The notes under the pieces: model-generated
The model's input: the letters and a program-made list of their open reading frames with translations, nothing else
Databases searched by the model: none
Told to the model about the DNA's origin: nothing
Shown here: piece by piece, positions 1 through 6,260 of the stretch
How positions within the stretch are numbered: the stretch's first letter is position 1
Layout: every line of letters begins with the position of its first letter
NCBI RefSeq assembly: GCF_905371695.1
Contig: NZ_CAJPMA010000094.1
Location: forward strand, 1-6,260
DNA length: 6,260 bases
Source: an uncultured Campylobacter sp.
GTDB taxonomy: Bacteria > Campylobacterota > Campylobacteria > Campylobacterales > Campylobacteraceae
Reading direction: 5' to 3'
Translations under genes and position numbers: made by a program

Positions 1-1699
1 TTCGATTATAGCGACATAGAACCCAGCATAGCGAATAAAAGCCGCGAATTTATGGGCTGGTTATGGGGACGAAACGACGGAAAAGTTAAACTTTTCGAGC
101 TTCCTAATGATCCTGCACGCATTCAGGATAAATACTTTCAAAAAGGCTACCTAGACGCGACAGTTTCGACACCTTATTTAAACGCGTCATTTGATAACTA
201 CACCGCCGACCTTACCTACTATATCCACGAGGGCGAGCCTTACGACGTCGCTAGCGTTGGCATTAGCGCACCTAGCGAATTAGAACTAGATACTAACGAA
301 ATTTTAGACGATTTTAGGCTAGAAAGCGGGGACAGGATGAACTCCGCGCATCTACGCCAAGATATGAAGAAACTCGACGATATCGTGGCAGACAAGGGCT
401 ATGCGTTCGTCAAAGTTCAGCCTAAAACGCTAAAACACGACGAAAACAAAACCGTCGAGATCGAATATGAAGTAATTCCTGGCGAGCAAGTTTATATTAG
501 AAACGTTAAAATTTCCGGCAACGACCGTACGGTCGATCGCGTCGTGCGTAGAGAGTTATACCTAACGGAAGGAAATTTATACAATAGAACGGATCTTCAA
601 GATAGTAAAGACGCGCTAAAACGCACTAGCTACTTTGACGACGTCGAGATAAAGGAGGAGCGCATAGATAAAAACACCGTAGATCTCGAAGTAAAAGTTA
701 AAGAGGCTTCAACGGGCTCTATCACCGGCGGTATCGGTTACGGCAGTTCGGACGGCTTGTTACTAAATGCGGGCGTATCGGATACCAATATTTTCGGCTC
801 GGGCTTGCAAGGCACGATCAATATCGATAAAAGCGACGACGAGCTTTCCGGGACAAATCGGGCTTACTAATCCTAGAATTTTCGATAGCGAGTATAGCCT
901 AGGCGGTACGATTTACGCAAACGATTACAGCTACGATAGTTACGACGAGCGCTCGTACGGCTTTACGACGACGCTAGGCAGAAAGCTAACTAGAAATTTA
1001 AGCGCGTCTCTCGGCTACGTCATAGAACAAAGCAAGATTAACGGACTAAAAGACGCCCTAAAAGAGGTCGGCTACAAGGAGGGCACAAACATAAAAAGCT
1101 CTATTATTCCGTCTATCACTTATAATAGCACGGATGATTATTACCTGCCTCGCCGCGGTATCATAGCGAGCACTTCGCTTGAATTCGCGGGTCTGGGAGG
1201 AGATGAAAAATTTGCAAAAAGCCGTGCGAATTTTAATTACTATTTCGGCACCAGAGATTATATCGACTATGACCTAATCTTGCGTTACAAAGCAAGCTTC
1301 GGTAAAATTTGGGATCGCGGATATATTCCTATTAACGAAAGGCTATACTTAGGCGGCATTAGAAGCTTGCGCGGATACGAAAGCAGAACGGTTTCTCCGA
1401 AGGTTAAAAGCAGGATCGACGGCAATTGGTACGAAACGGGCGGCGAAATTTCGTTTAATAACTCCTTTGAGTTAAGCTTTCCTATTATCGACCGCGTAAA
1501 AATGCGCGGCGTATTATTCTATGATTACGGCATGATCGGCGATAACTCGCTAAGCGAGATCAAACGCTCGTCCGCAGGCGCCGGTATCGAATGGGTAACG
1601 CCTATGGGGCCGCTACAACTAATTTTTGCTAAGGCTATCGGCAAAAAAGAAAACGACGATACCAATACGTTTGAATTTACGATCGGTAGACGCTTCTAA
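1..1699 (+). pseudogene. bamA: BamA (Omp85) outer-membrane assembly factor; 5' end outside window, single-base frameshift near 850
   Basis: BamA is the central outer-membrane protein that folds and inserts beta-barrel proteins. The frame is open from base 1 (FDYSDIEPS...), so the start lies upstream. About 565 codons are visible; from memory of a family size near 740 aa in Campylobacter, the signal peptide, POTRA1-2 and part of POTRA3 are missing. Visible residues 1-80 look like POTRA3, about 82-161 POTRA4 and 164-236 POTRA5, which has the typical pattern VKISGN, VVRREL, EG.LYN, YFDDV. The barrel follows. It includes the loop-6 RGY motif (SLRGYESR, bases 1364-1387) and a C-terminal beta-signal ending in Phe (FTIGRRF). 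Frame 1 stops at TAA 868-870, while the homologous barrel sequence continues in frame 2 to TAA 1697-1699. Removing one base at 850-853 restores SGQIGLTNP across the break. Because BamA is essential, a sequence error is at least as likely as a dead gene. Family identification is secure; functional status is not. Confidence 0.9.
850..853 (+). other. Frameshift site in bamA (one extra base in GGGA)
   Basis: The sequence around the break reads TCC GGG ACA AAT CGG GCT TAC TAA in frame 1. Deleting one of the three Gs (850-852), or the A at 853, gives Ser-Gly-Gln-Ile-Gly-Leu-Thr-Asn-Pro and joins the two open halves with no lost or repeated residue. Either deletion gives the same protein, so the exact base cannot be assigned. 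The run is only three Gs, with no long homopolymer and no recognisable slippery heptamer. Neither ordinary phase variation nor programmed frameshifting is therefore suggested. Confidence 0.85.
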
Positions 1700-1702
1700 A
1701 TT

Positions 1703-1728
1703 TTAAGGCGCGAATTTTTGCGCCTTAA
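1703..1728 (+). terminator. Probable intrinsic terminator after bamA
   Basis: A perfect 9-bp inverted repeat, TTAAGGCGC (1703-1711) and GCGCCTTAA (1720-1728), encloses an 8-base loop. It begins four bases after the bamA stop codon. The following T-run is weak: T5 at 1738-1742, about ten bases beyond the stem. The stem has a GC-rich apex and an AT-rich base. Position and perfect pairing support a terminator separating bamA from the accD operon. The imperfect U-tract leaves some doubt about efficiency. Confidence 0.65.
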
Positions 1729-1914
1729 CTTCATTAATTTTTAACCGTTTCTCACTCTATTTTCCGCTTATTTTGCTATCCTGTTTATCAAATTTAAAGT
1801 GCTCGTATAAACCTAATAAATAAACGTAAATTCGTGCTACCGACTGGCGACGACAAAACTAAAAAACGATCGGCGCTGCATCATCGCATAAGAAAAAAAA
1901 ATGCAAACATTGGG

Positions 1915-1920
1915 TATAAT
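1915..1920 (+). promoter_or_regulatory. Sigma70-type -10 box (TATAAT) for the accD operon
   Basis: A perfect TATAAT preceded by GGG sits 30 bases before the accD ATG. This predicts a transcript start around 1926-1928 and a leader of roughly 25 bases. No clear -35 box is visible; an A9 tract lies at 1893-1901 instead. Campylobacter sigma70 promoters are known for a strong -10 and AT-rich upstream sequence in place of a -35. This is the only convincing promoter seen before the six tightly packed genes that follow. Confidence 0.75.
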
Positions 1921-1939
1921 CCGAAAATTTTGTAAAAAC

Positions 1940-1943
1940 AGGA
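1940..1943 (+). promoter_or_regulatory. Ribosome binding site of accD (AGGA)
   Basis: AGGA lies seven bases before the ATG at 1951. It is a good Shine-Dalgarno match at normal spacing and supports this start codon for accD. Confidence 0.75.
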
Positions 1944-1950
1944 TAAAAAT

Positions 1951-2880
1951 ATGAGTTTTTTAGACATTTTTTCAAATATCAGAAAAGCCCAACCCGCCCC
2001 CAGCGAAGCGCCTAGTCACTGGGTAAAGTGCGACGGCTGCGGCGCGCTAATGTATCATAAAGAAGTAGAAGCCTGCTTTAACGTCTGTCCTAAATGCGGT
2101 TATCACATGAGATTAAAGCCGAGCGACCGAATAAATCTAATCTGCGACGAAGGCACGTTCACCGAATTCGACGCGAATTTAAAGCCCGTAGATCCGCTAA
2201 ATTTCGTCGATAAAAAATCCTACAAAAAACGCATCGCCGAAAGCAAAGAAAAAACCGGACGCACCAGCTCCGTAATATGCGGCGAAGGCGAGTGTAATGG
2301 ACAGAAAATCCAGTTAGTCGTATTTGACTTCGGTTTCATGGGCGGCTCGCTAGCCTCGGTCGAGGGCGAAAAGATAACTCGCGCCATCAAACGATCCATC
2401 GCCAAACGCCAAGCGCTCGTAATCGTAAGCGCCTCGGGCGGAGCTAGGATGCAAGAAAGTACCTTCTCTCTTATGCAAATGGCAAAAACTTCTGCGGCGT
2501 TAAAACTTCTAGACGAAGCGCGAGTACCGTTTATATCGGTGCTTACGGATCCTACGATGGGCGGCGTATCGGCTAGCTTCGCGTGGCTAGGCGATCTAAT
2601 AATAGCAGAACCCGGCGCGCTCATCGGCTTTGCGGGGCAGCGCGTAATTAAGCAAACGATCGGCAGCGACTTGCCGGAAGGCTTTCAGCGATCGGAATTT
2701 TTACTCGAACACGGGCTAATAGACGCGATCTTACCGCGCGGCGAACATAAGCGATACATTAGCGATATGGTTAAATTTTTAAGCGCCGACGTAGCGCACA
2801 AACATAAAAAATCGCTCAGTCAAACCGAAATGGACGAGGCCGAAACGGGCGATAAATTCGAACTAAAATTGAAAAAATAA
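1951..2880 (+). CDS. accD: Acetyl-CoA carboxylase carboxyltransferase, beta subunit
   Basis: AccD pairs with AccA (not in this window) as the carboxyltransferase that moves CO2 from biotin on AccB to acetyl-CoA. The product is malonyl-CoA, in the first committed step of fatty-acid synthesis in the cytoplasm. The 309-aa length is close to the 304 aa of E. coli. An N-terminal C4 zinc ribbon is complete: Cys27, Cys30, Cys46, Cys49 (CDGC...CPKC). The crotonase-like core carries SASGGARMQE (160-169) and TMGGVSASFA (202-211), the glycine-rich segments that form the oxyanion holes. LIGFAGQRVI (224-233) is also typical. The ATG at 1951 has an AGGA site and a TATAAT box upstream, making this the first gene of the apparent operon. 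The next gene starts nine bases after the stop. The Lys-rich C-terminal tail (ELKLKK) is outside the conserved core. No key residue appears to be missing. Confidence 0.97.
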   Translation: MSFLDIFSNIRKAQPAPSEAPSHWVKCDGCGALMYHKEVEACFNVCPKCGYHMRLKPSDRINLICDEGTFTEFDANLKPVDPLNFVDKKSYKKRIAESKEKTGRTSSVICGEGECNGQKIQLVVFDFGFMGGSLASVEGEKITRAIKRSIAKRQALVIVSASGGARMQESTFSLMQMAKTSAALKLLDEARVPFISVLTDPTMGGVSASFAWLGDLIIAEPGALIGFAGQRVIKQTIGSDLPEGFQRSEFLLEHGLIDAILPRGEHKRYISDMVKFLSADVAHKHKKSLSQTEMDEAETGDKFELKLKK

Positions 2881-2882
2881 GG
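2879..2882 (+). promoter_or_regulatory. Ribosome binding site supporting the TTG start of rlmH
   Basis: AAGG overlaps the last two bases of the accD stop codon and ends seven bases before TTG 2890-2892. It decides the start in favour of TTG, since no nearby in-frame ATG exists. Its overlap with the accD stop suggests that translation of the two genes may be linked. Confidence 0.6.
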
Positions 2883-2889
2883 CGAAATT

Positions 2890-3345
2890 TTGGATATTTG
2901 CGTATTTAGCATTCAAAAATCCCGCGCCGATAATTTTGAAAACGAGATAAGACAATACGTAAAAATGTCCGCGAAATTCGCAAACGTAAGCGATAAAATT
3001 TTATTTTCGGACAAAATCGCAAAGGCTCAAAGCGCAGGACGAGAAGAGGCGCTAAAAGCCTACGACGAAGCGTACGAGCCTTTAATGAAGGGCTACTGCG
3101 TAATGCTTGACGAACGCGGAGAGAACCTAGATAGCGTAAAATTTTCTAAAATTTTCGAGCAAAGCTCGCAGATAAATTTTTTTATAGGCGGAGCTTACGG
3201 GTTAAGCGAAAATTTAAAGAAAAAAGCGCAGAAAATAATTAGCCTAAGCCCGATGACGTTTTCGCATAAGATCGCTAAATTAGCGCTTTTCGAGCAAATT
3301 TTTAGAGGCCTTTGCATAAAGGCGAACCATCCATATCACAAGTAA
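2890..3345 (+). CDS. rlmH: 23S rRNA (pseudouridine-1915-N3)-methyltransferase RlmH, TTG start
   Basis: RlmH is a small SPOUT-class, SAM-dependent enzyme that methylates pseudouridine 1915 in helix 69 of 23S rRNA, on assembled 70S ribosomes. The 151-aa protein is near the usual 155 aa. It shows LDERGE (73-78), the knotted SAM-binding loop FFIGGAYG (97-104), the MTFSHKIAKLALFEQI segment (122-137), and the diagnostic C-terminal HPYHK (147-151). The start is TTG at 2890. No in-frame ATG occurs before Met26 (2965), which would remove the first beta strand. AAGG at 2879-2882 gives a seven-base spacing to the TTG. The gene shares its reading frame with accD, separated by the accD stop codon. The spacing to dksA is nine bases. 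Confidence 0.95.
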   Translation: MDICVFSIQKSRADNFENEIRQYVKMSAKFANVSDKILFSDKIAKAQSAGREEALKAYDEAYEPLMKGYCVMLDERGENLDSVKFSKIFEQSSQINFFIGGAYGLSENLKKKAQKIISLSPMTFSHKIAKLALFEQIFRGLCIKANHPYHK

Positions 3346-3354
3346 AGGAAATTT

Positions 3355-3708
3355 ATGACCGACAACGAATTCGAGTTTTTCAAAAAGCTGCTTGAAGATA
3401 GAAGCGCTCAGATCAAAAAAAATATCGCCGACGCCGCGAACGAAACCAGCGGCCTTCGCGACAGCGGAGCTAGCGACGAGGGCGATATAGCTTTGATCAA
3501 TGCCGATTCGCTGATAGAACAATCTATCTCGGCGCAGCAAAAAGCCGAGTTAGACGAGATTAACTACGCTTTGGCTAAAATTTCAAATAAAACTTACGGC
3601 GTTTGCGAAATGTGCGAAGAGGATATAGCAATCGCGCGCCTAAAAGCCAAACCTCACGCAAGATATTGCATCACGTGCCGAGAGATAGCCGACAAATCTA
3701 AAATTTAA
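3355..3708 (+). CDS. dksA: RNA polymerase-binding transcription factor DksA
   Basis: DksA binds the RNA polymerase secondary channel and, with ppGpp, adjusts transcription of rRNA and biosynthesis genes during the stringent response. The 117-aa protein is shorter than the 151 aa of E. coli, mostly at the N-terminus, as is usual for epsilonproteobacterial DksA. The predicted coiled coil carries the tip motif D-x-x-D-x-A as DEGDIA (Asp41, Asp44, Ala46). This corresponds to the E. coli Asp71/Asp74/Ala76 tip needed for activity. The C4 zinc finger is intact: Cys84, Cys87, Cys105, Cys108 (CEMC...CITC). AGGA at 3346-3349 precedes the ATG by five bases and directly follows the rlmH stop. The next gene starts ten bases downstream. 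A general DksA/TraR-family member is the only alternative; the tip motif favours a true DksA. Confidence 0.94.
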   Translation: MTDNEFEFFKKLLEDRSAQIKKNIADAANETSGLRDSGASDEGDIALINADSLIEQSISAQQKAELDEINYALAKISNKTYGVCEMCEEDIAIARLKAKPHARYCITCREIADKSKI

Positions 3709-3718
3709 AGGATAAAAG

Positions 3719-4720
3719 ATGAAAACTAGGCGATTTTTCTTATACTCCACCGTTTATGTCGCTCTTGTGGGGATTTTAGTTTATTCGCTAAATTCGTCGC
3801 AATACACGCTTGAAATTTTAGGATACTCGCTAGCGATGCCTATTGCGGCGTGGTTTATGCTGCCCGTGGGAATATTTGCTCTGCTTGCGCTGTTTCATAT
3901 GATCTATCACGCGATCGGATTTTACTCTTTCAAGCGCGCCCTAAAAAAGGACGGCGCGCTTTACGAAGGGCTCGTAAAAGAGGTGCTTTTGGGGCTTGAC
4001 ACAAACAAAGACTTCAAAACCGACGCTTATAAAATTCCCGCTCAAATCGCGCGAGTACTTTCGCCTTGGGATAAATACAAAGACATGGGCATCGATAGCG
4101 CCGAACTGGGCGGGATTTTGCAGGTCATTAAAAGCGTAAAAAACGGCGAAATAGCCGAGCTTAAAAAGTTTAAACTGCCCAAAGACAATCCGCTAAATTT
4201 ACAAAACGAGCTAAACAAGATCGAAAAATCGCCGAATTTTTATCTTGAAATTTTAAAAAGCGGCGGCGAGCAAGACGGCAAATTAACGAGCGCTGCTTAT
4301 GAGAAGCTGATCAAAGAAGCGCCTTTTAACGAGATAAAAAAGCTAAATTTACAGCTAAGCGCGCAAGACGTTATGCAAATTTTACGCCGCTTCGTAAACG
4401 ATGAAATAGACGTTAGCGCGGATGAAATTTACGTGCTTTTAGACGACGCCAAAATTAGTAAAGAGCAATATTTAAGCGCGGCCGTTATGCTAAAAAATAA
4501 GCTAAAACCCGACGCGTTTTTATCGATATTCGAAAAACTTAAATCAATCCATGCCGATGCGGACGAAGCATACGTCTACGCGCTTTACGAGCTTGCGATG
4601 ATCGATCAAGTAAGAGAGGCGATAAGCGGTAGCGACGCGGACGAATTTATGCAGGTTAAAACGCTTTTGTTTTTGCGCGATCACGGTAGAGCTACGCCTA
4701 CGTCGCTATTTTTTAAATGA
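3719..4720 (+). CDS. Uncharacterised inner-membrane protein: LapA-like two-helix N-terminus plus helical cytoplasmic domain
   Basis: I do not recognise a named function. The 333-aa protein begins with KTRR and has two hydrophobic helices, about residues 7-24 and 40-66. They are joined by a short loop (NSSQYTLEILGYSLAMP) and followed by a basic stretch (FKRALKK). By the positive-inside rule both ends should be cytoplasmic. The pattern N-S-x-x-x-T-L-E-x-L-G-x-x-L-x-x-P between the helices resembles the LapA/DUF1049 family, whose E. coli member works with LapB in LPS control. That resemblance is by eye only. Residues 75-333 are charged, mostly helical and cysteine-free. They contain repeated helix pairs (such as LSAQDVMQILRR and VSADEIYVLLDD) but no enzyme motif. 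There is no rubredoxin-type metal site like that of LapB. AGGA at 3709-3712 lies six bases before the ATG. The TGA overlaps the dusB start as ATGA. It appears equivalent in position to C. jejuni Cj0124c. Confidence 0.85.
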   Translation: MKTRRFFLYSTVYVALVGILVYSLNSSQYTLEILGYSLAMPIAAWFMLPVGIFALLALFHMIYHAIGFYSFKRALKKDGALYEGLVKEVLLGLDTNKDFKTDAYKIPAQIARVLSPWDKYKDMGIDSAELGGILQVIKSVKNGEIAELKKFKLPKDNPLNLQNELNKIEKSPNFYLEILKSGGEQDGKLTSAAYEKLIKEAPFNEIKKLNLQLSAQDVMQILRRFVNDEIDVSADEIYVLLDDAKISKEQYLSAAVMLKNKLKPDAFLSIFEKLKSIHADADEAYVYALYELAMIDQVREAISGSDADEFMQVKTLLFLRDHGRATPTSLFFK

Positions 4721-5643
4721 TCGATTTTAGCGCCAAACCGCTTTTTCTAGCCCCGCTCGCGGGTTTTTCGGATCTACCGCTTCGCAGCGTCGTAAAGCGC
4801 TTCGGCTGCGACGTAACCGTAAGCGAAATGATAAGCGCAAACGCGCTGGTTTTTGAAAGCGGCGCGAAAACGCTAGAAATGATTAAAAAATCGCCGGGCG
4901 AAACGCCGTTTATCGTGCAAATCGCGGGTAGCGACGCGGACGTGATCGCGCGGGCGATCGAAATTTTAAACCGCTTTGAAGGTATCGACGGCATCGACCT
5001 AAACTGCGGCTGTCCCGTACCCAAAGTCGTACGCCAAAACGCGGGTTCGGCGCTTTTAAAAGACGCTTCGAATTTAGCCCGAATAGTAGAAACTATCAAA
5101 AAGACGTCTAATAAAAAAAGTCTAAGCGTAAAAATGCGTCTGGGCTTTAACGAAAAAACGCCCGAAATTTTAGCTCTCGCGGCGCAGAACGCAGGAGCGG
5201 ACTATATAGCCGTGCACGGGCGCACTCGCGCCGGCGGATACAGCGCGCAGGTCGATTACGAGGCGATCGCGAGGGCAAAAGCGGCAGTAAAAATCCCCGT
5301 CGTCGCAAACGGAGACATAGATGCGCAAAACGCGGACCAAATTTTAGCGATAACCGGCTGCGACGCGCTAATGATCGGGCGCGCCAGCATAGGCAAGCCG
5401 TGGATATTTCGCGAGATAAAAGACGGCAAAAGCGTAAGCGGCGAACTAAAACGCGAGATAATTTTAGCGCATTTCGATGCGATGATAGAGCATTACGGCG
5501 AGCGCGGCGCGGCGATATTTCGCAAGCATTTACACCGATACTCCAAAGGGCTGGACGGCGCGGCGGCGTTTCGCGACGAGATAAATCACGCCAGAGAAAT
5601 AAGCGCGATGCGCCGAAAAACGGCGGAATTCTTTGCCGTCTAA
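4717..5643 (+). CDS. dusB: tRNA-dihydrouridine synthase (Dus family, DusB-like)
   Basis: Dus enzymes use FMN and NADPH to reduce specific uridines in the tRNA D-loop to dihydrouridine. The 308-aa protein has the Dus TIM barrel in order: N-terminal FLAPLAGFSD (10-19); LNCGCPVPKVVRQNAGSAL (95-113), with the catalytic Cys99 in GCP; VKMRLG (138-143); VHGRTRAGGYS (166-176); VVANGDI (195-201) and MIGRASIGKPWIF (219-231), the last helping bind the FMN phosphate. A helical C-terminal tRNA-binding domain follows (about 245-308). DusB is favoured over DusA or DusC by the overall motif spelling, but the subgroup is inferred. The ATG at 4717 overlaps the preceding TGA (ATGA). No Shine-Dalgarno is visible, so translation probably depends on ribosomes ending the upstream gene. 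Its own stop shares a base with the recO start. Confidence 0.94.
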   Translation: MIDFSAKPLFLAPLAGFSDLPLRSVVKRFGCDVTVSEMISANALVFESGAKTLEMIKKSPGETPFIVQIAGSDADVIARAIEILNRFEGIDGIDLNCGCPVPKVVRQNAGSALLKDASNLARIVETIKKTSNKKSLSVKMRLGFNEKTPEILALAAQNAGADYIAVHGRTRAGGYSAQVDYEAIARAKAAVKIPVVANGDIDAQNADQILAITGCDALMIGRASIGKPWIFREIKDGKSVSGELKREIILAHFDAMIEHYGERGAAIFRKHLHRYSKGLDGAAAFRDEINHAREISAMRRKTAEFFAV

Positions 5644-6257
5644 TGCAAGGCTACATCATCCGCACACAAAAAGTCAAGGACGAAGATCTACTGGTCTTTA
5701 TCCTTACTAAAAACGCGCTAGTTAAATCCTACCGCTTCTACGGCGCGCGCCACCCGAGCGTAATGACGGGCTACAAAATTGACTTTGAACTAAACGAAAG
5801 CCTAAATTTTCTCCCGCAACTACGCTCCGTGCTGCATCTTGGTCATCGCTGGCTGGTTTTACGCGAGCGGCTCGTGGTTTGGCAGCAGTTTATGCGGCTG
5901 CTTTACGCGCACTTAAAGGACGCGGGCGAGCTGGACGAAATTTACTTTAACGAGCTTGAAATTTGCGCCGCAAGGTTTGGACTGCAAAATCCAAAGCGAC
6001 TAATAATCGAAAGCTATGCGAGAATTTTGGAAGCCGAAGGTAGATTGCATAGCGAATTCGAGTGCTTCGTATGCGACGAACCGATAGAGGGCAAAGTCTG
6101 TCTCACGCGCGGATTCTTGCCGTCGCATCAGCGTTGTTTCGAACGAGCGAATTTTGAGAAACATAAGATCGCGCGGCTATTCGAGGACAAAAGCGCGATC
6201 GACCTAAGCGACGACGAGGTGGATAAAATTTATCAAATAGTGCTTGAAGGATTTTAA
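5643..6257 (+). CDS. recO: DNA repair protein RecO
   Basis: RecO works with RecR to load RecA onto SSB-coated single-stranded DNA and to anneal strands during recombinational repair. The start is ATG 5643-5645, which shares the last A of the dusB stop (TAATG). The same frame is open further upstream, but that part is antisense-free overlap with dusB and does not look like RecO. This start gives 204 aa, short compared with E. coli (242 aa) but in line with epsilonproteobacterial RecO. Residues 1-75 should form the OB fold (MQGYIIRTQKVKDEDLLVFI...). A helical domain follows with a C4 zinc site, Cys141, Cys144, Cys153 and Cys165 (CFVC...C...C). The N-terminus is divergent, as is common for this lineage, so the call rests on the zinc site, length, opening residues and location. 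No ribosome binding site is visible; coupling to dusB is likely. Only three bases follow the stop. Confidence 0.88.
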   Translation: MQGYIIRTQKVKDEDLLVFILTKNALVKSYRFYGARHPSVMTGYKIDFELNESLNFLPQLRSVLHLGHRWLVLRERLVVWQQFMRLLYAHLKDAGELDEIYFNELEICAARFGLQNPKRLIIESYARILEAEGRLHSEFECFVCDEPIEGKVCLTRGFLPSHQRCFERANFEKHKIARLFEDKSAIDLSDDEVDKIYQIVLEGF

Positions 6258-6260
6258 AAT

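Larger units (their letters stand above)
1729..1950. other. Non-coding gap between bamA and accD
   Basis: After the hairpin, about 160 bases (1743-1900) contain no open frame of meaningful length, no RNA gene and no repeat that I recognise. The last 50 bases carry an A9 tract (1893-1901), the TATAAT box (1915-1920) and the accD ribosome binding site. As I recall, C. jejuni has an inositol-monophosphatase family gene between bamA and accD. No such gene is present here. Confidence 0.6.
1951..6257 (+). other. Apparent six-gene operon accD-rlmH-dksA-membrane protein-dusB-recO
   Basis: Six genes run in the same direction with intergenic distances of 9, 9 and 10 bases and then overlaps of 4 and 1 bases. 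No room exists for internal terminators. The only clear promoter is TATAAT at 1915-1920. Co-transcription is therefore the simplest reading, although promoters inside coding sequence cannot be ruled out. Whether the operon extends beyond recO cannot be judged, because the window ends three bases after the recO stop. Confidence 0.75.

Noticed and set aside
767..853. An ATG-initiated stretch (MRAYRIPIFS...) that would make the second bamA half a separate gene
   Set aside because: These codons read the first half of bamA out of frame. Homology to BamA begins only after about base 854, so the start is an artefact of the frameshift.
1901..1954. A 17-codon ORF whose TGA overlaps the accD ATG as ATGA, a possible leader peptide
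   Set aside because: The TATAAT box lies inside it, so the predicted transcript starts after its ATG. It has no Shine-Dalgarno site, and the peptide lacks any run of regulatory codons.
2220..2624. Minus-strand open frame of 134 codons opposite accD
   Set aside because: It lies wholly over highly conserved accD codons, has no family resemblance, and reflects the codon bias of the plus strand.
3280..3540. Minus-strand open frame of 86 codons across the rlmH-dksA junction
   Set aside because: It overlaps two confidently identified genes and shows no recognisable protein features.
4713..5099. Minus-strand open frame of 128 codons opposite the start of dusB
   Set aside because: It is a shadow of the dusB coding sequence with low-complexity composition and no domain.
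5400..5642. Longer N-terminus for recO starting at an upstream ATG
   Set aside because: The extra 81 residues are Arg/Lys-rich and come from reading the dusB C-terminus out of frame. RecO similarity begins at MQGYIIRT, at the TAATG overlap.
1..6260. A hidden mobile element, CRISPR array, toxin-antitoxin pair, phage gene or novel multi-gene system
   Set aside because: Both strands are accounted for by core housekeeping genes. I saw no direct repeats, terminal inverted repeats, integrase or transposase motifs, or island-like change in composition.

Overview
The window looks like core chromosome from an epsilonproteobacterium (Campylobacterota), most likely a Campylobacter with GC content in the mid-40s, such as the C. 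rectus / C. showae / C. curvus / C. gracilis group. Three things suggest this. The gene order bamA, accD, rlmH, dksA, a membrane protein, dusB matches my memory of the C. jejuni Cj0129c-Cj0123c block. The RecO is short (204 aa). The codon use is rich in AAA-TTT/ATT-TTA while GC is well above the roughly 30% of C. jejuni. The species is inferred, not proven.

Layout: (1) Bases 1-1699 hold the 3' three quarters of bamA, the outer-membrane beta-barrel assembly factor. Its 5' end lies outside the window, and one extra base near 850-853 breaks the reading frame. (2) Bases 1700-1950 are a non-coding gap with a probable bamA terminator hairpin (1703-1728), about 160 bases in which I recognise nothing, an A9 tract and a sigma70-type -10 box (TATAAT, 1915-1920). 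(3) Bases 1951-6257 hold six plus-strand genes packed as one apparent operon: accD, rlmH, dksA, a two-TM membrane protein with a LapA-like N-terminus, dusB and recO. Gaps of 9-10 bases separate the first four. The last two junctions overlap (ATGA at 4717-4720, TAATG at 5641-5645).

The operon mixes housekeeping tasks: fatty-acid synthesis (AccD), rRNA and tRNA modification (RlmH, DusB), transcriptional control in the stringent response (DksA) and recombinational repair (RecO). All are growth-linked, so sharing one promoter upstream of accD makes sense. Every gene is on the plus strand. I see no mobile element, CRISPR array, tRNA, rRNA or transferred island, and no sign of an undescribed multi-gene system. 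The items most worth a second look are the bamA frameshift and the uncharacterised membrane protein at 3719-4720.
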